In this document: in pieces, positions 7,365-16,311 of the stretch
Position numbering within the stretch: position 1 is the first letter of the stretch
How the letters are laid out: every line of letters begins with the position of its first letter
From: Vibrio cyclitrophicus
Lineage (GTDB): Bacteria; Pseudomonadota; Gammaproteobacteria; Enterobacterales; Vibrionaceae
Assembly: GCF_024347435.1 (NCBI RefSeq)
Contig: NZ_AP025480.1
Location: 1,426,001 to 1,490,000, forward strand
Direction: 5' to 3'
DNA: 64,000 nucleotides
Program-made: the position numbers and the translations under genes
The notes under the pieces: generated by a model
What the model was told of the DNA's origin: nothing
What the model saw: only the letters and a program-made list of their open reading frames with translations
The model's database searches: none

Positions 7365-9443
7365 ATGAGCGACCAAAAATCTCTTGATGCAATCAGGAAG
7401 ATGAAGCTGGAGAATGATACTTCAGCAGGTAATCTTGTAGACCTACTCCCTATCGAAGTACAGAAACGTGACTTCGACCTATCATTCCTAGACAACTTGA
7501 GCGAAGCGCGTCCACGTCTTCTTGTTCAAGCTGATCAGTTAGAAGAATTCAAAGCGAAAGTGAAAGCTGATGAAGCTCACTGTATGTTTGATGATTTCTA
7601 CAACAACTCGACAGTTAAGTTCCTTGAGACTGCTCCTTTTGAAGAGCCTCAAGCGTACCCAGCTGAGACGGTAGGTAAAGCCTCTTTATGGCGTCCTTAC
7701 TGGCGTCAAATGTACGTTGATTGCCAAATGGCATTGAACGCGACACGTAACCTAGCTATCGCTGGTGTAGTAAAAGAAGACGAAGCGCTCATTGCTAAAG
7801 CAAAAGCTTGGACTTTAAAACTGTCTACCTACGATCCAGAAGGCGTGACTTCTCGTGGCTATAACGACGAAGCGGCTTTCCGTGTTATCGCTGCTATGGC
7901 TTGGGGCTACGACTGGTTACACGGTTACTTCACCGATGAAGAGCGTCAGCAAGTTCAAGATGCTTTGATTGAGCGTCTAGACGAAATCATGCACCACCTA
8001 AAAGTGACGGTTGATCTATTGAACAACCCGCTAAACAGCCACGGTGTTCGTTCGATCTCTTCTGCTATTATTCCAACGTGTATCGCGCTTTACCACGATC
8101 ACCCGAAAGCAGGCGAGTACATCGCATACGCGCTAGAATACTACGCAGTACATTACCCGCCATGGGGCGGTGTAGACGGCGGTTGGGCTGAAGGTCCGGA
8201 TTACTGGAACACACAAACTGCATTCCTAGGTGAAGCATTCGATCTATTGAAAGCATACTGTGGCGTAGACATGTTTAACAAAACATTCTATGAAAACACC
8301 GGTGACTTCCCGCTTTACTGTATGCCTGTTCACTCTAAGCGCGCGAGCTTTTGTGACCAGTCTTCAATCGGTGATTTCCCAGGTCTAAAACTGGCTTACA
8401 ACATCAAGCACTATGCGGGTGTTAACCAGAAGCCTGAATACGTTTGGTACTATAATCAATTGAAAGGCCGTGATACTGAAGCACACACCAAATTCTACAA
8501 CTTCGGTTGGTGGGACTTCGGTTACGACGATCTTCGTTTCAACTTCCTTTGGGATGCACCTGAAGAGAAAGCACCATCGAACGATCCACTGTTGAAAGTA
8601 TTCCCAATCACTGGTTGGGCTGCATTCCACAACAAGATGACTGAGCGTGATAACCATATCCATATGGTATTTAAATGTTCTCCGTTTGGCTCAATCAGCC
8701 ACTCTCACGGTGACCAAAATGCATTCACGTTGCATGCATTCGGTGAAACGCTAGCGTCAATCACTGGCTACTACGGTGGTTTCGGTGTTGATATGCACAC
8801 GAAATGGCGTCGTCAAACGTTCTCTAAAAACCTTCCACTATTTGGCGGCAAAGGTCAGTATGGTGAGAACAAGAACACAGGCTACGAAAACCACCAAGAT
8901 CGTTTCTGTATCGAAGCGGGCGGTACTATTTCTGACTTCGACACAGAATCTGATGTGAAGATGGTTGAAGGTGATGCAACGGCTTCTTACAAGTACTTCG
9001 TTCCTGAAATTGAATCTTACAAGCGTAAGGTCTGGTTCGTTCAAGGTAAAGTATTCGTAATGCAAGACAAGGCAACGCTTTCTGAAGAGAAAGATATGAC
9101 TTGGCTCATGCATACCACTTTCGCAAACGAAGTGGCAGACAAGTCTTTCACTATCCGCGGCGAAGTTGCGCACCTAGACGTAAACTTTATTAACGAGTCT
9201 GCTGATAACATCACTTCAGTTAAGAACGTTGAAGGCTTTGGTGAAGTTGACCCATACGAGTTCAAAGATCTTGAGATCCACCGTCACGTTGAAGTGGAAT
9301 TCAAGGCGTCTAAAGAGCACAACATCCTGACGCTTCTTGTTCCTAATAAGAACGAAGGCGAACAAGTTGAAGTGTCTCACAAGCTTGAAGGCAACATGTT
9401 AGTGCTCAATGTTGACGGTGAAACGGTTTCGATCGAACTGTAA
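7365..9443 (+). CDS. PL17 oligoalginate lyase (exo-acting)
   Basis: The product has 692 residues without a signal peptide, so it acts in the cytoplasm. An N-terminal alpha/alpha-barrel domain (about 40-330) is followed by a heparinase II/III-type beta-sandwich domain (about 380-690). Residues matching the PL17 active site are visible: N224 and H226 in NSHGVRS, Y280 in EGPDYWNTQ, and H446/H448 in SHSHGDQNA. PL17 enzymes release single unsaturated uronates from oligoalginates, which open to DEH. V. splendidus has such enzymes named OalB and OalC; which one this is cannot be decided here. The gene lies between a symporter and the DEH reductase, so import, cleavage and reduction are adjacent. Confidence 0.93.
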   Translation: MSDQKSLDAIRKMKLENDTSAGNLVDLLPIEVQKRDFDLSFLDNLSEARPRLLVQADQLEEFKAKVKADEAHCMFDDFYNNSTVKFLETAPFEEPQAYPAETVGKASLWRPYWRQMYVDCQMALNATRNLAIAGVVKEDEALIAKAKAWTLKLSTYDPEGVTSRGYNDEAAFRVIAAMAWGYDWLHGYFTDEERQQVQDALIERLDEIMHHLKVTVDLLNNPLNSHGVRSISSAIIPTCIALYHDHPKAGEYIAYALEYYAVHYPPWGGVDGGWAEGPDYWNTQTAFLGEAFDLLKAYCGVDMFNKTFYENTGDFPLYCMPVHSKRASFCDQSSIGDFPGLKLAYNIKHYAGVNQKPEYVWYYNQLKGRDTEAHTKFYNFGWWDFGYDDLRFNFLWDAPEEKAPSNDPLLKVFPITGWAAFHNKMTERDNHIHMVFKCSPFGSISHSHGDQNAFTLHAFGETLASITGYYGGFGVDMHTKWRRQTFSKNLPLFGGKGQYGENKNTGYENHQDRFCIEAGGTISDFDTESDVKMVEGDATASYKYFVPEIESYKRKVWFVQGKVFVMQDKATLSEEKDMTWLMHTTFANEVADKSFTIRGEVAHLDVNFINESADNITSVKNVEGFGEVDPYEFKDLEIHRHVEVEFKASKEHNILTLLVPNKNEGEQVEVSHKLEGNMLVLNVDGETVSIEL

Positions 9444-9471
9444 TTCGCTGAAGTAACAGAAGCTAGATATA

Positions 9472-9504
9472 AAAACTCCGAGTGAAAGTTCGGAGTTTTT
9501 TTTT
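9472..9504 (+). terminator. Terminator of the PL17 gene
   Basis: AAACTCCGA pairs with TCGGAGTTT around a seven-base loop and is followed by nine or more T. Confidence 0.85.
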
Positions 9505-10037
9505 GCCTAGCGAAAATGACAATCTTTATTCCAATGTACCTTCATTTTACTTGGGTTAATGCTAAAGAGCATTTGATAGCCTCTCAACGGCAAACCAATG
9601 GTACGGGCTGATGGAGCTGATGTAGGGCAAGACAGGACACGTATTCGACAATAATGTTGAGTGCAAATGTTCAGGGTCGTATAAGAGGCTCGTATGTATG
9701 GCTTTGTGGTTTCCAAGAAATTTTCATCACTTATTAATAATGAAGGACCTCAGCCACTGGTAGAAAAAGAAATAGAGAACTAAAAGTAGGTTGGTTTTAG
9801 TGTGCTCATATTTATTGCGTTAACTATAATGTGCGACATTTTTTAAATGAACGGTTTCTTAAAGGGGATATCGTTCCGGTAAATATAAAACGTAAGCCAT
9901 ATTTTGTCGTAAATTGTATCGCCGTCACAACTTACGCCTAAGCATCAAATGAATGCCTTAAAACTATTGCGAAACGAGAAAGACGTAGTTATTATAATGA
10001 GCATATAATCATACAATACTATATTTGGAGTTTGAAC
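9505..10037. other. Intergenic region before the reductase gene
   Basis: About 530 bases. Apart from the operator near 10005 nothing was found. The 69-codon minus-strand open frame at 9507-9716 has no ribosome site and no recognisable protein pattern. Confidence 0.6.
10005..10017. promoter_or_regulatory. FadR-type operator (one good half-site) before the reductase
   Basis: ATAAT-CAT-ACAAT matches the palindrome in its right arm and partly in its left arm, about 20 bases before the start codon, where a repressor would block initiation. Confidence 0.5.
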
Positions 10038-10919
10038 ATGACTAAACCTGTAATCGGTTTCATTGGCCTAGGTCTTATGGGCGGCAACATGGTTGAAAAC
10101 CTGCAAAAGCGCGGCTACCACGTAAACGTAATGGACCTAAGCGCTGAAGCTGTTGCTCGCGTTACAGATCGCGGCAATGCGACTGCATTCACTTCTGCTA
10201 AAGAACTCGCTGCAGCAAGTGACATTGTTCAATTTTGTCTTACAACTTCAGCTGTTGTTGAAAAAATCGTATACGGCGAAGATGGCGTTCTTGCGGGCAT
10301 CAAAGAAGGCGCAGTACTAGTAGACTTCGGTACTTCTATCCCTGCTTCTACTAAGAAGATCGGTGCAGCTCTTGCTGAGAAAGGCGCTGGCATGATCGAC
10401 GCTCCTCTAGGCCGTACACCTGCACACGCTAAAGATGGTCTTCTGAACATCATGGCTGCTGGCGACATGGAAACTTTCAACAAAGTTAAACCTGTTCTTG
10501 AAGAGCAAGGCGAAAACGTATTCCACCTAGGTGCTCTAGGTTCAGGTCACGTGACTAAGCTTGTGAACAACTTCATGGGTATGACAACTGTTGCGACTAT
10601 GTCTCAAGCTTTCGCTGTTGCTCAACGCGCTGGTGTTGATGGCCAACAACTGTTTGATATCATGTCTGCAGGTCCATCTAACTCTCCGTTTATGCAATTC
10701 TGTAAGTTCTACGCTGTAGACGGTGAAGAGAAGCTAGGTTTCTCTGTTGCAAACGCAAACAAAGACCTTGGCTACTTCCTTGCTCTTTGTGAAGAGCTAG
10801 GTACTGAGTCTCTAATTGCTCAAGGTACTGCAACAAGCCTACAAGCTGCTGTTGATGCAGGTCTTGGTCAAAACGACGTACCAGTAATCTTCGACTACTT
10901 CGCTAAACTAGAGAAGTAA
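10038..10919 (+). CDS. dehR: NAD(P)H-dependent reductase of the 3-hydroxyisobutyrate dehydrogenase family, probable DEH reductase
   Basis: The product has 293 residues. GFIGLGLMGGNMVENL near the N-terminus is the Rossmann dinucleotide loop (GxGxxG). DAPLGRTPAHAKDG is the family substrate motif, GSGHVTKLVNN carries the catalytic lysine, and the C-terminal helical domain (about 165-293) is complete. The ATG at 10038 with GGAG seven bases upstream is preferred over an in-frame TTG two codons earlier. In V. splendidus and V. harveyi a protein of this family, DehR, reduces DEH (4-deoxy-L-erythro-5-hexoseulose uronate) to KDG. The position right after PL17 supports the same role. Other beta-hydroxyacid substrates remain possible from sequence alone. 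Confidence 0.88.
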   Translation: MTKPVIGFIGLGLMGGNMVENLQKRGYHVNVMDLSAEAVARVTDRGNATAFTSAKELAAASDIVQFCLTTSAVVEKIVYGEDGVLAGIKEGAVLVDFGTSIPASTKKIGAALAEKGAGMIDAPLGRTPAHAKDGLLNIMAAGDMETFNKVKPVLEEQGENVFHLGALGSGHVTKLVNNFMGMTTVATMSQAFAVAQRAGVDGQQLFDIMSAGPSNSPFMQFCKFYAVDGEEKLGFSVANANKDLGYFLALCEELGTESLIAQGTATSLQAAVDAGLGQNDVPVIFDYFAKLEK

Positions 10920-10930
10920 TCGACGTACGA

Positions 10931-10988
10931 CCTCGTTAGGGTATGGCTTGTCTTTTTGGCAGCGATACCTCAACGAGGTTCGTTTTTA
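10931..10988 (+). terminator. Terminator of the reductase gene
   Basis: CCTCGTT and AACGAGG form the base of a long imperfect hairpin with an inner GGGTAT/GATACC pairing, followed by TTCGTTTTT. Confidence 0.65.
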
Positions 10989-11292
10989 TCTGCAGTTCAT
11001 ATTTTCTCATACAACTCTTCGTAATCGTTTTTCTTTCTACTATTCTTCCTTTCTAATTACGTTCTGTTTTGCCTAATCAAAGCTCTAATTTGATTTCAAC
11101 TCTTAATGCGTTAGTTTCCAACGCCATTCAGCTTCAAGCCATTATCCTCGTATCAAGCCAATCGCCTATCTTTTGGTAAACCGAAACCTTAGTCAATTAA
11201 GTTCCTAGTAAACCAAGCCGCAAACTTTAAAACCAACACTGTTGTTGTCTAGCTTTAAGCGGATTATCAGCTCGAACACCTGAAAAGAAAGC

Positions 11293-11475
11293 AAAAAAAG
11301 CCCACACAGCTGGTGACTATGTGGGCGTATTCGGACGAGCCGTCTGAAAAAACGAATGAACAATCATAAGTGAAATAACGATTAACGAGATCCCCCGACA
11401 GTTTCTACGTTAAACGTGTTCAATGACCTCAAAGCAAATTGCTTCAATTACCACTTTGAATTGAACAAAAGGATT
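11293..11475 (-). ncRNA. Candidate small RNA with intrinsic terminator, next to a FadR-type operator
   Basis: A strong minus-strand terminator lies at 11293-11326 (GCCCACA/TGTGGGC followed by seven U), yet no gene ends there. About 150-180 bases upstream on the same strand a possible promoter is seen (TTGATG, 17-base spacer, ATAACT), and the operator-like palindrome 11523-11535 lies just upstream of it. Together these suggest a short transcript of about 180 nt under the alginate regulator. The 5' end is estimated from the promoter guess. No known RNA family was recognised. Confidence 0.4.
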
Positions 11476-11522
11476 CAGAAAGAACTTAAGTTATGATTCA
11501 AATACACCATACATCAAGGCTT

Positions 11523-11535
11523 ATTGTATTACAAA
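11523..11535. promoter_or_regulatory. FadR-type operator between candidate small RNA and chemoreceptor
   Basis: ATTGT-ATT-ACAAA is a near-perfect palindrome. It is over 400 bases from the chemoreceptor start but adjacent to the minus-strand promoter guess. Confidence 0.6.
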
Positions 11536-11952
11536 TAAATCTTGGTCTTGAATGCCTTTAGTGAATGGTTGGTTTGTGAAAGTGTGAGTTCATCGTCATT
11601 TTTACGCATGATTAGATCGCAAGGGGATAGTTAAAATTATTGATGATAATTATCGGCGAAAATAGGATCTTTTTATTTAAAGTTCGGACATTTTACAAAA
11701 TTTTGACGATTTTATCCGACAAGGATAAAGTAAAAATGCATAAATGATACCTATGTCACAGGGTGTTTACAGCCGGTTTTAATATATCAAGATCGCTCAC
11801 AGAAAGAGTTGTCAATTAAACATACAATATTAATTAAATTGTGGTTGTAGCGATGAATCGACATGGATACGTAACGTTTTACCGTATCTTCGATAATGCA
11901 AAATATGACCATTTTATTCGGATGAAAATAATAGACATAGGTTATATGGATA

Positions 11953-13878
11953 ATGAGTTTTATGAATTCAAAATTGTCTCTAGGGTTTAAAGGAAAACTG
12001 ATTTTAATGGTGGCTATCGTTAGTACCAGTGCTTTAGTATTCACGAACTGGTTTACGCTCGATTTGGCGACAGAACAAGTCAACCAAACGATTTACAACG
12101 AGATCGACCATTCGTTAACGATAGAAATTAACCAAATTGAAAATACCGTTCAGAGAACCATCGATACCGTAAATTCAGTTGCTCAAGAGTTCATGAAGTC
12201 ACCATACCAGGTACCTAACGAAGCGCTTATGCACTATGCCGCTAAGCTAGGTGGCATCGACAAAATTGTGGTGGGTTTCGACGACGGACGTTCTTATACA
12301 TCTCGACCTTCAGAGTCTTTCCCTAACGGTGTTGGACTAAAAGAAAAGTATAACCCAACGACTCGCCCTTGGTATCAACAAGCGAAACTGAAGTCAGGTT
12401 TATCTTTTAGTGACCTATTTTTCACTAAGAGTACTCAAGTACCAATGATTGGTGTGACGTATTCGTATCAAGACCGTGTGATCATGGCAGACATTCGATT
12501 TGATGACTTAAAAGCGCAACTCGAACAGTTAGACGGAATTTATCAAGCGAAAGGTATCATTGTTGATGAAAGAGGGATGGTTGTTGCTTCAACAATAGAG
12601 AACGTACTTCCGCAAACCAACATATCTTCTGCAGACACGCAGATGAAACTCAAAAATGCCATTGAACAGCCTGATCAATTTATCGAGGGCGTAATTGATG
12701 GAAACCCAAGGATCTTGATGGCGAAGAAAGTTGATATCGGCAGCCAAAAAGAGTGGTACATGATATCCAGTATCGATCCTGAGCTAGCGCTCGATCAATT
12801 GAACGGTGTGATGTCAAGTACTCGAATGCTGATTGTCGCTTGTGTATTTGGTTCAGTGATACTGATGATATTGCTTCTGAATCGTTTTTACCGCCCAATA
12901 GTGTCGCTGCGCAAAATCGTTCACGATCTATCTCAGGGCAACGGAGACTTAACTCGAAGGCTGGTAGAGAAGGGCAATGATGACTTAGGGCACATCGCTA
13001 AAGACATCAATTTGTTCATCATTGGCCTGCAAGAAATGGTTAAAGACGTGAAATTCAAGAACTCGGATCTCGATACCAAAGTTTTGAGTATTCGAGAGGG
13101 CTGTAAAGAGACCAGTAATGTGTTGAAAGTTCACACTGACGAAACCGTTCAAGTTGTCTCTGCGATTAATGGGCTTTCAGAAGCGTCTAACGAAGTAGAG
13201 AAGAGCTCTCAATCGGCGGCAGACGCAGCGCGAGATGCGGCCGTGTTCAGTGATGAAACCAAGCAAATCAATACGGTAACTGAAACGTATATCAGTGATC
13301 TTGAAAAGCAAGTGTGCACGACTTCTGATGACATCCGGTCTATGGCCAACGAAACGCAGAGCATACAGTCTATCGTTTCTGTGATTGGTGGTATTGCTGA
13401 GCAAACCAACTTGCTGGCATTGAATGCGTCGATAGAAGCAGCGCGTGCCGGCGAACACGGTCGAGGTTTTGCTGTGGTGGCTGATGAAGTTCGTGCACTG
13501 GCTAACCGAACTCAAATCAGCACTTCTGAAATAGAAGAGGCGTTATTGGGTTTACAGTCGAAATCAGATGGTTTAGTTAAATCGATTGAACTGACCAAAA
13601 GTAATTGTGAGATGACTCGTGCTCAAGTTATCCAAGCGGTAAATATGCTGGCTAAGCTGACTGAGCAGATGGAAACCGTGAGCCGTTTCAATAACGACAT
13701 TTCGGGGTCTTCTGTGGAGCAAAACGCATTGATTCAGAGTATTGCTAAGAACATGCATAAGATTGAAAGCTTCGTTGAAGAGCTGAACAAGTTAAGCCAA
13801 GACCAACTGACAGAGTCGGCAGAAATCAAAACGCTTAATGGCAGCGTCAGTGAGCTTATGAGCAGCTTTAAAGTTTAG
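11953..13878 (+). CDS. Methyl-accepting chemotaxis protein with periplasmic Cache sensor
   Basis: The product has 641 residues: a membrane helix at about 15-35, a periplasmic Cache-type sensor at about 40-275 with the typical [10 protein letters not shown] motif (R138-Y141), a second helix at about 281-302, HAMP, and a cytoplasmic signalling hairpin with its tip from N486 ([16 protein letters not shown]). Two ATGs at codons 1 and 4 are equally possible starts. It relays ligand binding to CheA/CheW at the flagellar motor. Lying between the DEH reductase and the PL7 lyase genes, it may sense alginate products; the ligand is inferred from location only. Confidence 0.92.
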   Translation: MSFMNSKLSLGFKGKLILMVAIVSTSALVFTNWFTLDLATEQVNQTIYNEIDHSLTIEINQIENTVQRTIDTVNSVAQEFMKSPYQVPNEALMHYAAKLGGIDKIVVGFDDGRSYTSRPSESFPNGVGLKEKYNPTTRPWYQQAKLKSGLSFSDLFFTKSTQVPMIGVTYSYQDRVIMADIRFDDLKAQLEQLDGIYQAKGIIVDERGMVVASTIENVLPQTNISSADTQMKLKNAIEQPDQFIEGVIDGNPRILMAKKVDIGSQKEWYMISSIDPELALDQLNGVMSSTRMLIVACVFGSVILMILLLNRFYRPIVSLRKIVHDLSQGNGDLTRRLVEKGNDDLGHIAKDINLFIIGLQEMVKDVKFKNSDLDTKVLSIREGCKETSNVLKVHTDETVQVVSAINGLSEASNEVEKSSQSAADAARDAAVFSDETKQINTVTETYISDLEKQVCTTSDDIRSMANETQSIQSIVSVIGGIAEQTNLLALNASIEAARAGEHGRGFAVVADEVRALANRTQISTSEIEEALLGLQSKSDGLVKSIELTKSNCEMTRAQVIQAVNMLAKLTEQMETVSRFNNDISGSSVEQNALIQSIAKNMHKIESFVEELNKLSQDQLTESAEIKTLNGSVSELMSSFKV

Positions 13879-14082
13879 CAGGCTCACAATTAACATTTAA
13901 ATTGGGCGCTAATTAATACTAATTTTCAATAGCTTAACTTAATTTATTACACTGAAAGCCACTCAATAACGTTCGAGTTTAGAGTGGCATTTCTGCGTTT
14001 TATCATATAGAAAACGCCGTATTCCTTATTCATTTCACTTGATTTGTCGCATCTCACATTCTGATAATTACACAATTGACAT

Positions 14083-14095
14083 AAAATAGTACAAA
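14083..14095. promoter_or_regulatory. FadR-type half-operator before the tandem PL7 lyase
   Basis: AAAAT-AGT-ACAAA keeps one strong half-site (TACAAAT) about 40 bases before the start codon. Confidence 0.4.
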
Positions 14096-14136
14096 TATAC
14101 ATTGTCACTCAACTCTTATGGATAAGTGAGATAAAT

Positions 14137-15888
14137 GTGAATAAGCCAATTTTTGTCGTCGTGCTCGCTTCGCTTACGTATGGCTGCGGTGGAAGCAGTT
14201 CAAATAATTCAAGTGACAGCAGTGACCCATCTGATAGTAGCAACCCAGGAACGTCTTATGGTGTTGTCGCACCTTACGATATCGCAAAATATCAAAACAT
14301 ACTCTCTAGTTCCGATCTTCAGGTATCGGATCCTAACGGCACAGAGGGTAACAAAACCTCTGAAGTGAAAGATGGCGATTTCGATGGTTACATCAGTGAT
14401 TACTTTTATGCAGATGAAGAGACGGAAAACCTAATTTTTAAAATGGCGAACTATAAGATGCGTTCTGAGGTTCGTGAGGGAGAAAACTTCGATATCAATG
14501 AAACGGGTGTAAGACGAAGCCTGTATGCGGAAATAAGCTTACCTGATATCGAACATGCAATGGCGAGCTCACCTGCCGATCATGATGAAGTGACGATGTT
14601 ACAGATACATAATAAAGGTACGGACGAGAGCGGAACTGGTTATATTCCTCATCCGCTATTACGTGTGGTTTGGGAACAAGAACGCGATGGTATCACAGGC
14701 CACTATTGGGCCGTAATGAAAAACAACGCCATTGACTGCAGCAGTGCTTCAGACTCTTCAAACTGTTATGCCACCTCTTATGATCGGTACGATTTAGGAG
14801 AGGCAGATCTTGATAGTTTTACTAAATTTGATCTTTCTGTTTATGAAAATACATTGTCGATCAAAGTGAATGATGAAGTAAAAGTGAACCAAGATATCGC
14901 CTATTGGGAGCATCTCCTAAGCTATTTTAAAGCGGGTATATATAACCAGTTTGAAAATGGTGAAGCTACGGCCTATTTTCAAGCGTTAAGATACACCACA
15001 ACCCAAATCAGTGGTTCAAACGATTGGGATATTAATGATTGGAAGTTTACGATTCCTGCGAGCAAAGATACTTGGTATGGCAGTGGCGGCGATAGTGCTG
15101 CTGAATTAGAGCCTGAACGTTGTGAGTCGAGCAAGGGCCTTCTCGCTAATGACAGCGATGTCTACCATAGCGATATTGATCTTTCTTATTTCAACACGGA
15201 TGAAGGAAGAATGCACTTTAGAGCGGATATGGGGTACGGCACTACGACACAAAATTCTAGCTATATTCGTTCTGAGTTAAGAGAGTTGTATCAAAGCAAT
15301 GCACAACCGGATTGCAGCACCAGCGATGAAGACACTAGTTGGTATCTGAACGATACAAGAACAAGTGCAACCACTCACGAATTGACGGCAACATTACGAG
15401 TTGAAAACTATCCAAACCTCAATAACCAAGACCCGAAAGTGGTACTCGGACAAATCCATGGTTGGAAAATTAATCAAGCACTGGTGAAGCTCTTATGGGA
15501 AGGAGAGGATAAGCCCGTCCGAGTTATACTCAACTCCGATTTTGAGCGTAACAATCAAGATTGCAGCGATTGTGAACCATTCAGTGTTGAATTAGGTACA
15601 TATTCAGCCAGTGAAGAGTGGCGATATACGATTCGAGCCAATCAAGACGGTGTTTATCTGGCAACTCATGATTCAGATGGAACCAATACGGTTTCGCATT
15701 TAATTCCTTGGGGCGAAGATTACCAAGACAAAGACGGGGACACTGTTTCGTTAACGTCAGAGTGGACATCTACCGATATCGCATTCTATTTCAAAGCGGG
15801 TATCTATCCACAATTTAAGCCAGATAGCGACTATACAGGTGAAGTGTTTGATGTGAGCTTCAGTTCGTTAAGGGTTGAACATAACTGA
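14137..15888 (+). CDS. PL7 alginate lyase with two tandem catalytic domains, probable lipoprotein
   Basis: The product has 583 residues from a GTG start. A signal sequence ends at a cysteine (LTYGC, not an ideal lipobox), followed by a serine-, glycine- and aspartate-rich linker. Two PL7 beta-jelly-roll domains follow (about 55-285 and 300-583). Each has the three PL7 signatures: RSEVRE (R109), QIH (Q156) and YFKAGIYNQ (Y263) in the first, and RSELRE (R378), QIH (Q439) and YFKAGIYPQ (Y551) in the second. Both catalytic sets look complete. PL7 enzymes cleave alginate endolytically by beta-elimination. The product is probably outer-membrane anchored or released. In V. splendidus this position fits the lyase called AlyA, but I do not assign that symbol. 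Confidence 0.92.
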   Translation: MNKPIFVVVLASLTYGCGGSSSNNSSDSSDPSDSSNPGTSYGVVAPYDIAKYQNILSSSDLQVSDPNGTEGNKTSEVKDGDFDGYISDYFYADEETENLIFKMANYKMRSEVREGENFDINETGVRRSLYAEISLPDIEHAMASSPADHDEVTMLQIHNKGTDESGTGYIPHPLLRVVWEQERDGITGHYWAVMKNNAIDCSSASDSSNCYATSYDRYDLGEADLDSFTKFDLSVYENTLSIKVNDEVKVNQDIAYWEHLLSYFKAGIYNQFENGEATAYFQALRYTTTQISGSNDWDINDWKFTIPASKDTWYGSGGDSAAELEPERCESSKGLLANDSDVYHSDIDLSYFNTDEGRMHFRADMGYGTTTQNSSYIRSELRELYQSNAQPDCSTSDEDTSWYLNDTRTSATTHELTATLRVENYPNLNNQDPKVVLGQIHGWKINQALVKLLWEGEDKPVRVILNSDFERNNQDCSDCEPFSVELGTYSASEEWRYTIRANQDGVYLATHDSDGTNTVSHLIPWGEDYQDKDGDTVSLTSEWTSTDIAFYFKAGIYPQFKPDSDYTGEVFDVSFSSLRVEHN

Positions 15889-15924
15889 TTTAATAGATGG
15901 CTAATGAGCTATTACGGTAATTTT

Positions 15925-15960
15925 AAGACCACATTGGTGACTAACAATGTGGTCTTTTTA
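15925..15960 (+). terminator. Terminator of the tandem PL7 lyase
   Basis: AAGACCACATTG pairs with CAATGTGGTCTT (12 bp) and is followed by a T run. Confidence 0.85.
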
Positions 15961-16311
15961 CTTTTCGGAGAGGTGAATATAGGGTCCGTTCACAATGATG
16001 TATGACCAGCTGCGTTGAGTTTGAAAATGGCAATTTGATCTTGGAATTTTTAAGTTTGTGAGCTCATTTCGCATTCTGAATTAATATATATTGTCTTTTA
16101 TCAATAGGAAATGTGATCCAGTTAAAGTATGGAAAAACGGAAAGTGTCCTCAGTCTCATTTATTCAACGAAATGTTTTATTTGTATTATAAGATTACGTA
16201 ATATTTTTGTGTTATCGCAAATATTGAGAGAGGAATCGCCTTATAGCTCGTGTTTGCAGGTTCTACTTTCACTTATAAATGCTGCCTTTGTATTATAATA
16301 ATGGATTAAAT
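15961..16311. other. Upstream region of the CBM32-PL7 lyase
   Basis: About 350 AT-rich bases. Two operator-like half-sites with TTTGT-ATT-ATAA occur near 16180 and at 16287-16299, the latter just before the start codon. No gene; the 61-codon frame at 16113-16298 is not protein-like. Confidence 0.5.

Larger units (their letters stand above)
10989..11952. other. Long intergenic region before the chemoreceptor
   Basis: Nearly 1 kb with no protein gene. It holds a candidate minus-strand small RNA (about 11293-11475), an operator-like palindrome at 11523-11535 and AT-rich sequence before the chemoreceptor. Nothing else was recognised. Confidence 0.6.

Noticed and set aside
9507..9716. 69-codon minus-strand frame between PL17 and the reductase
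   Set aside because: No ribosome site, unusual composition and it lies in the terminator of the PL17 gene at one end.
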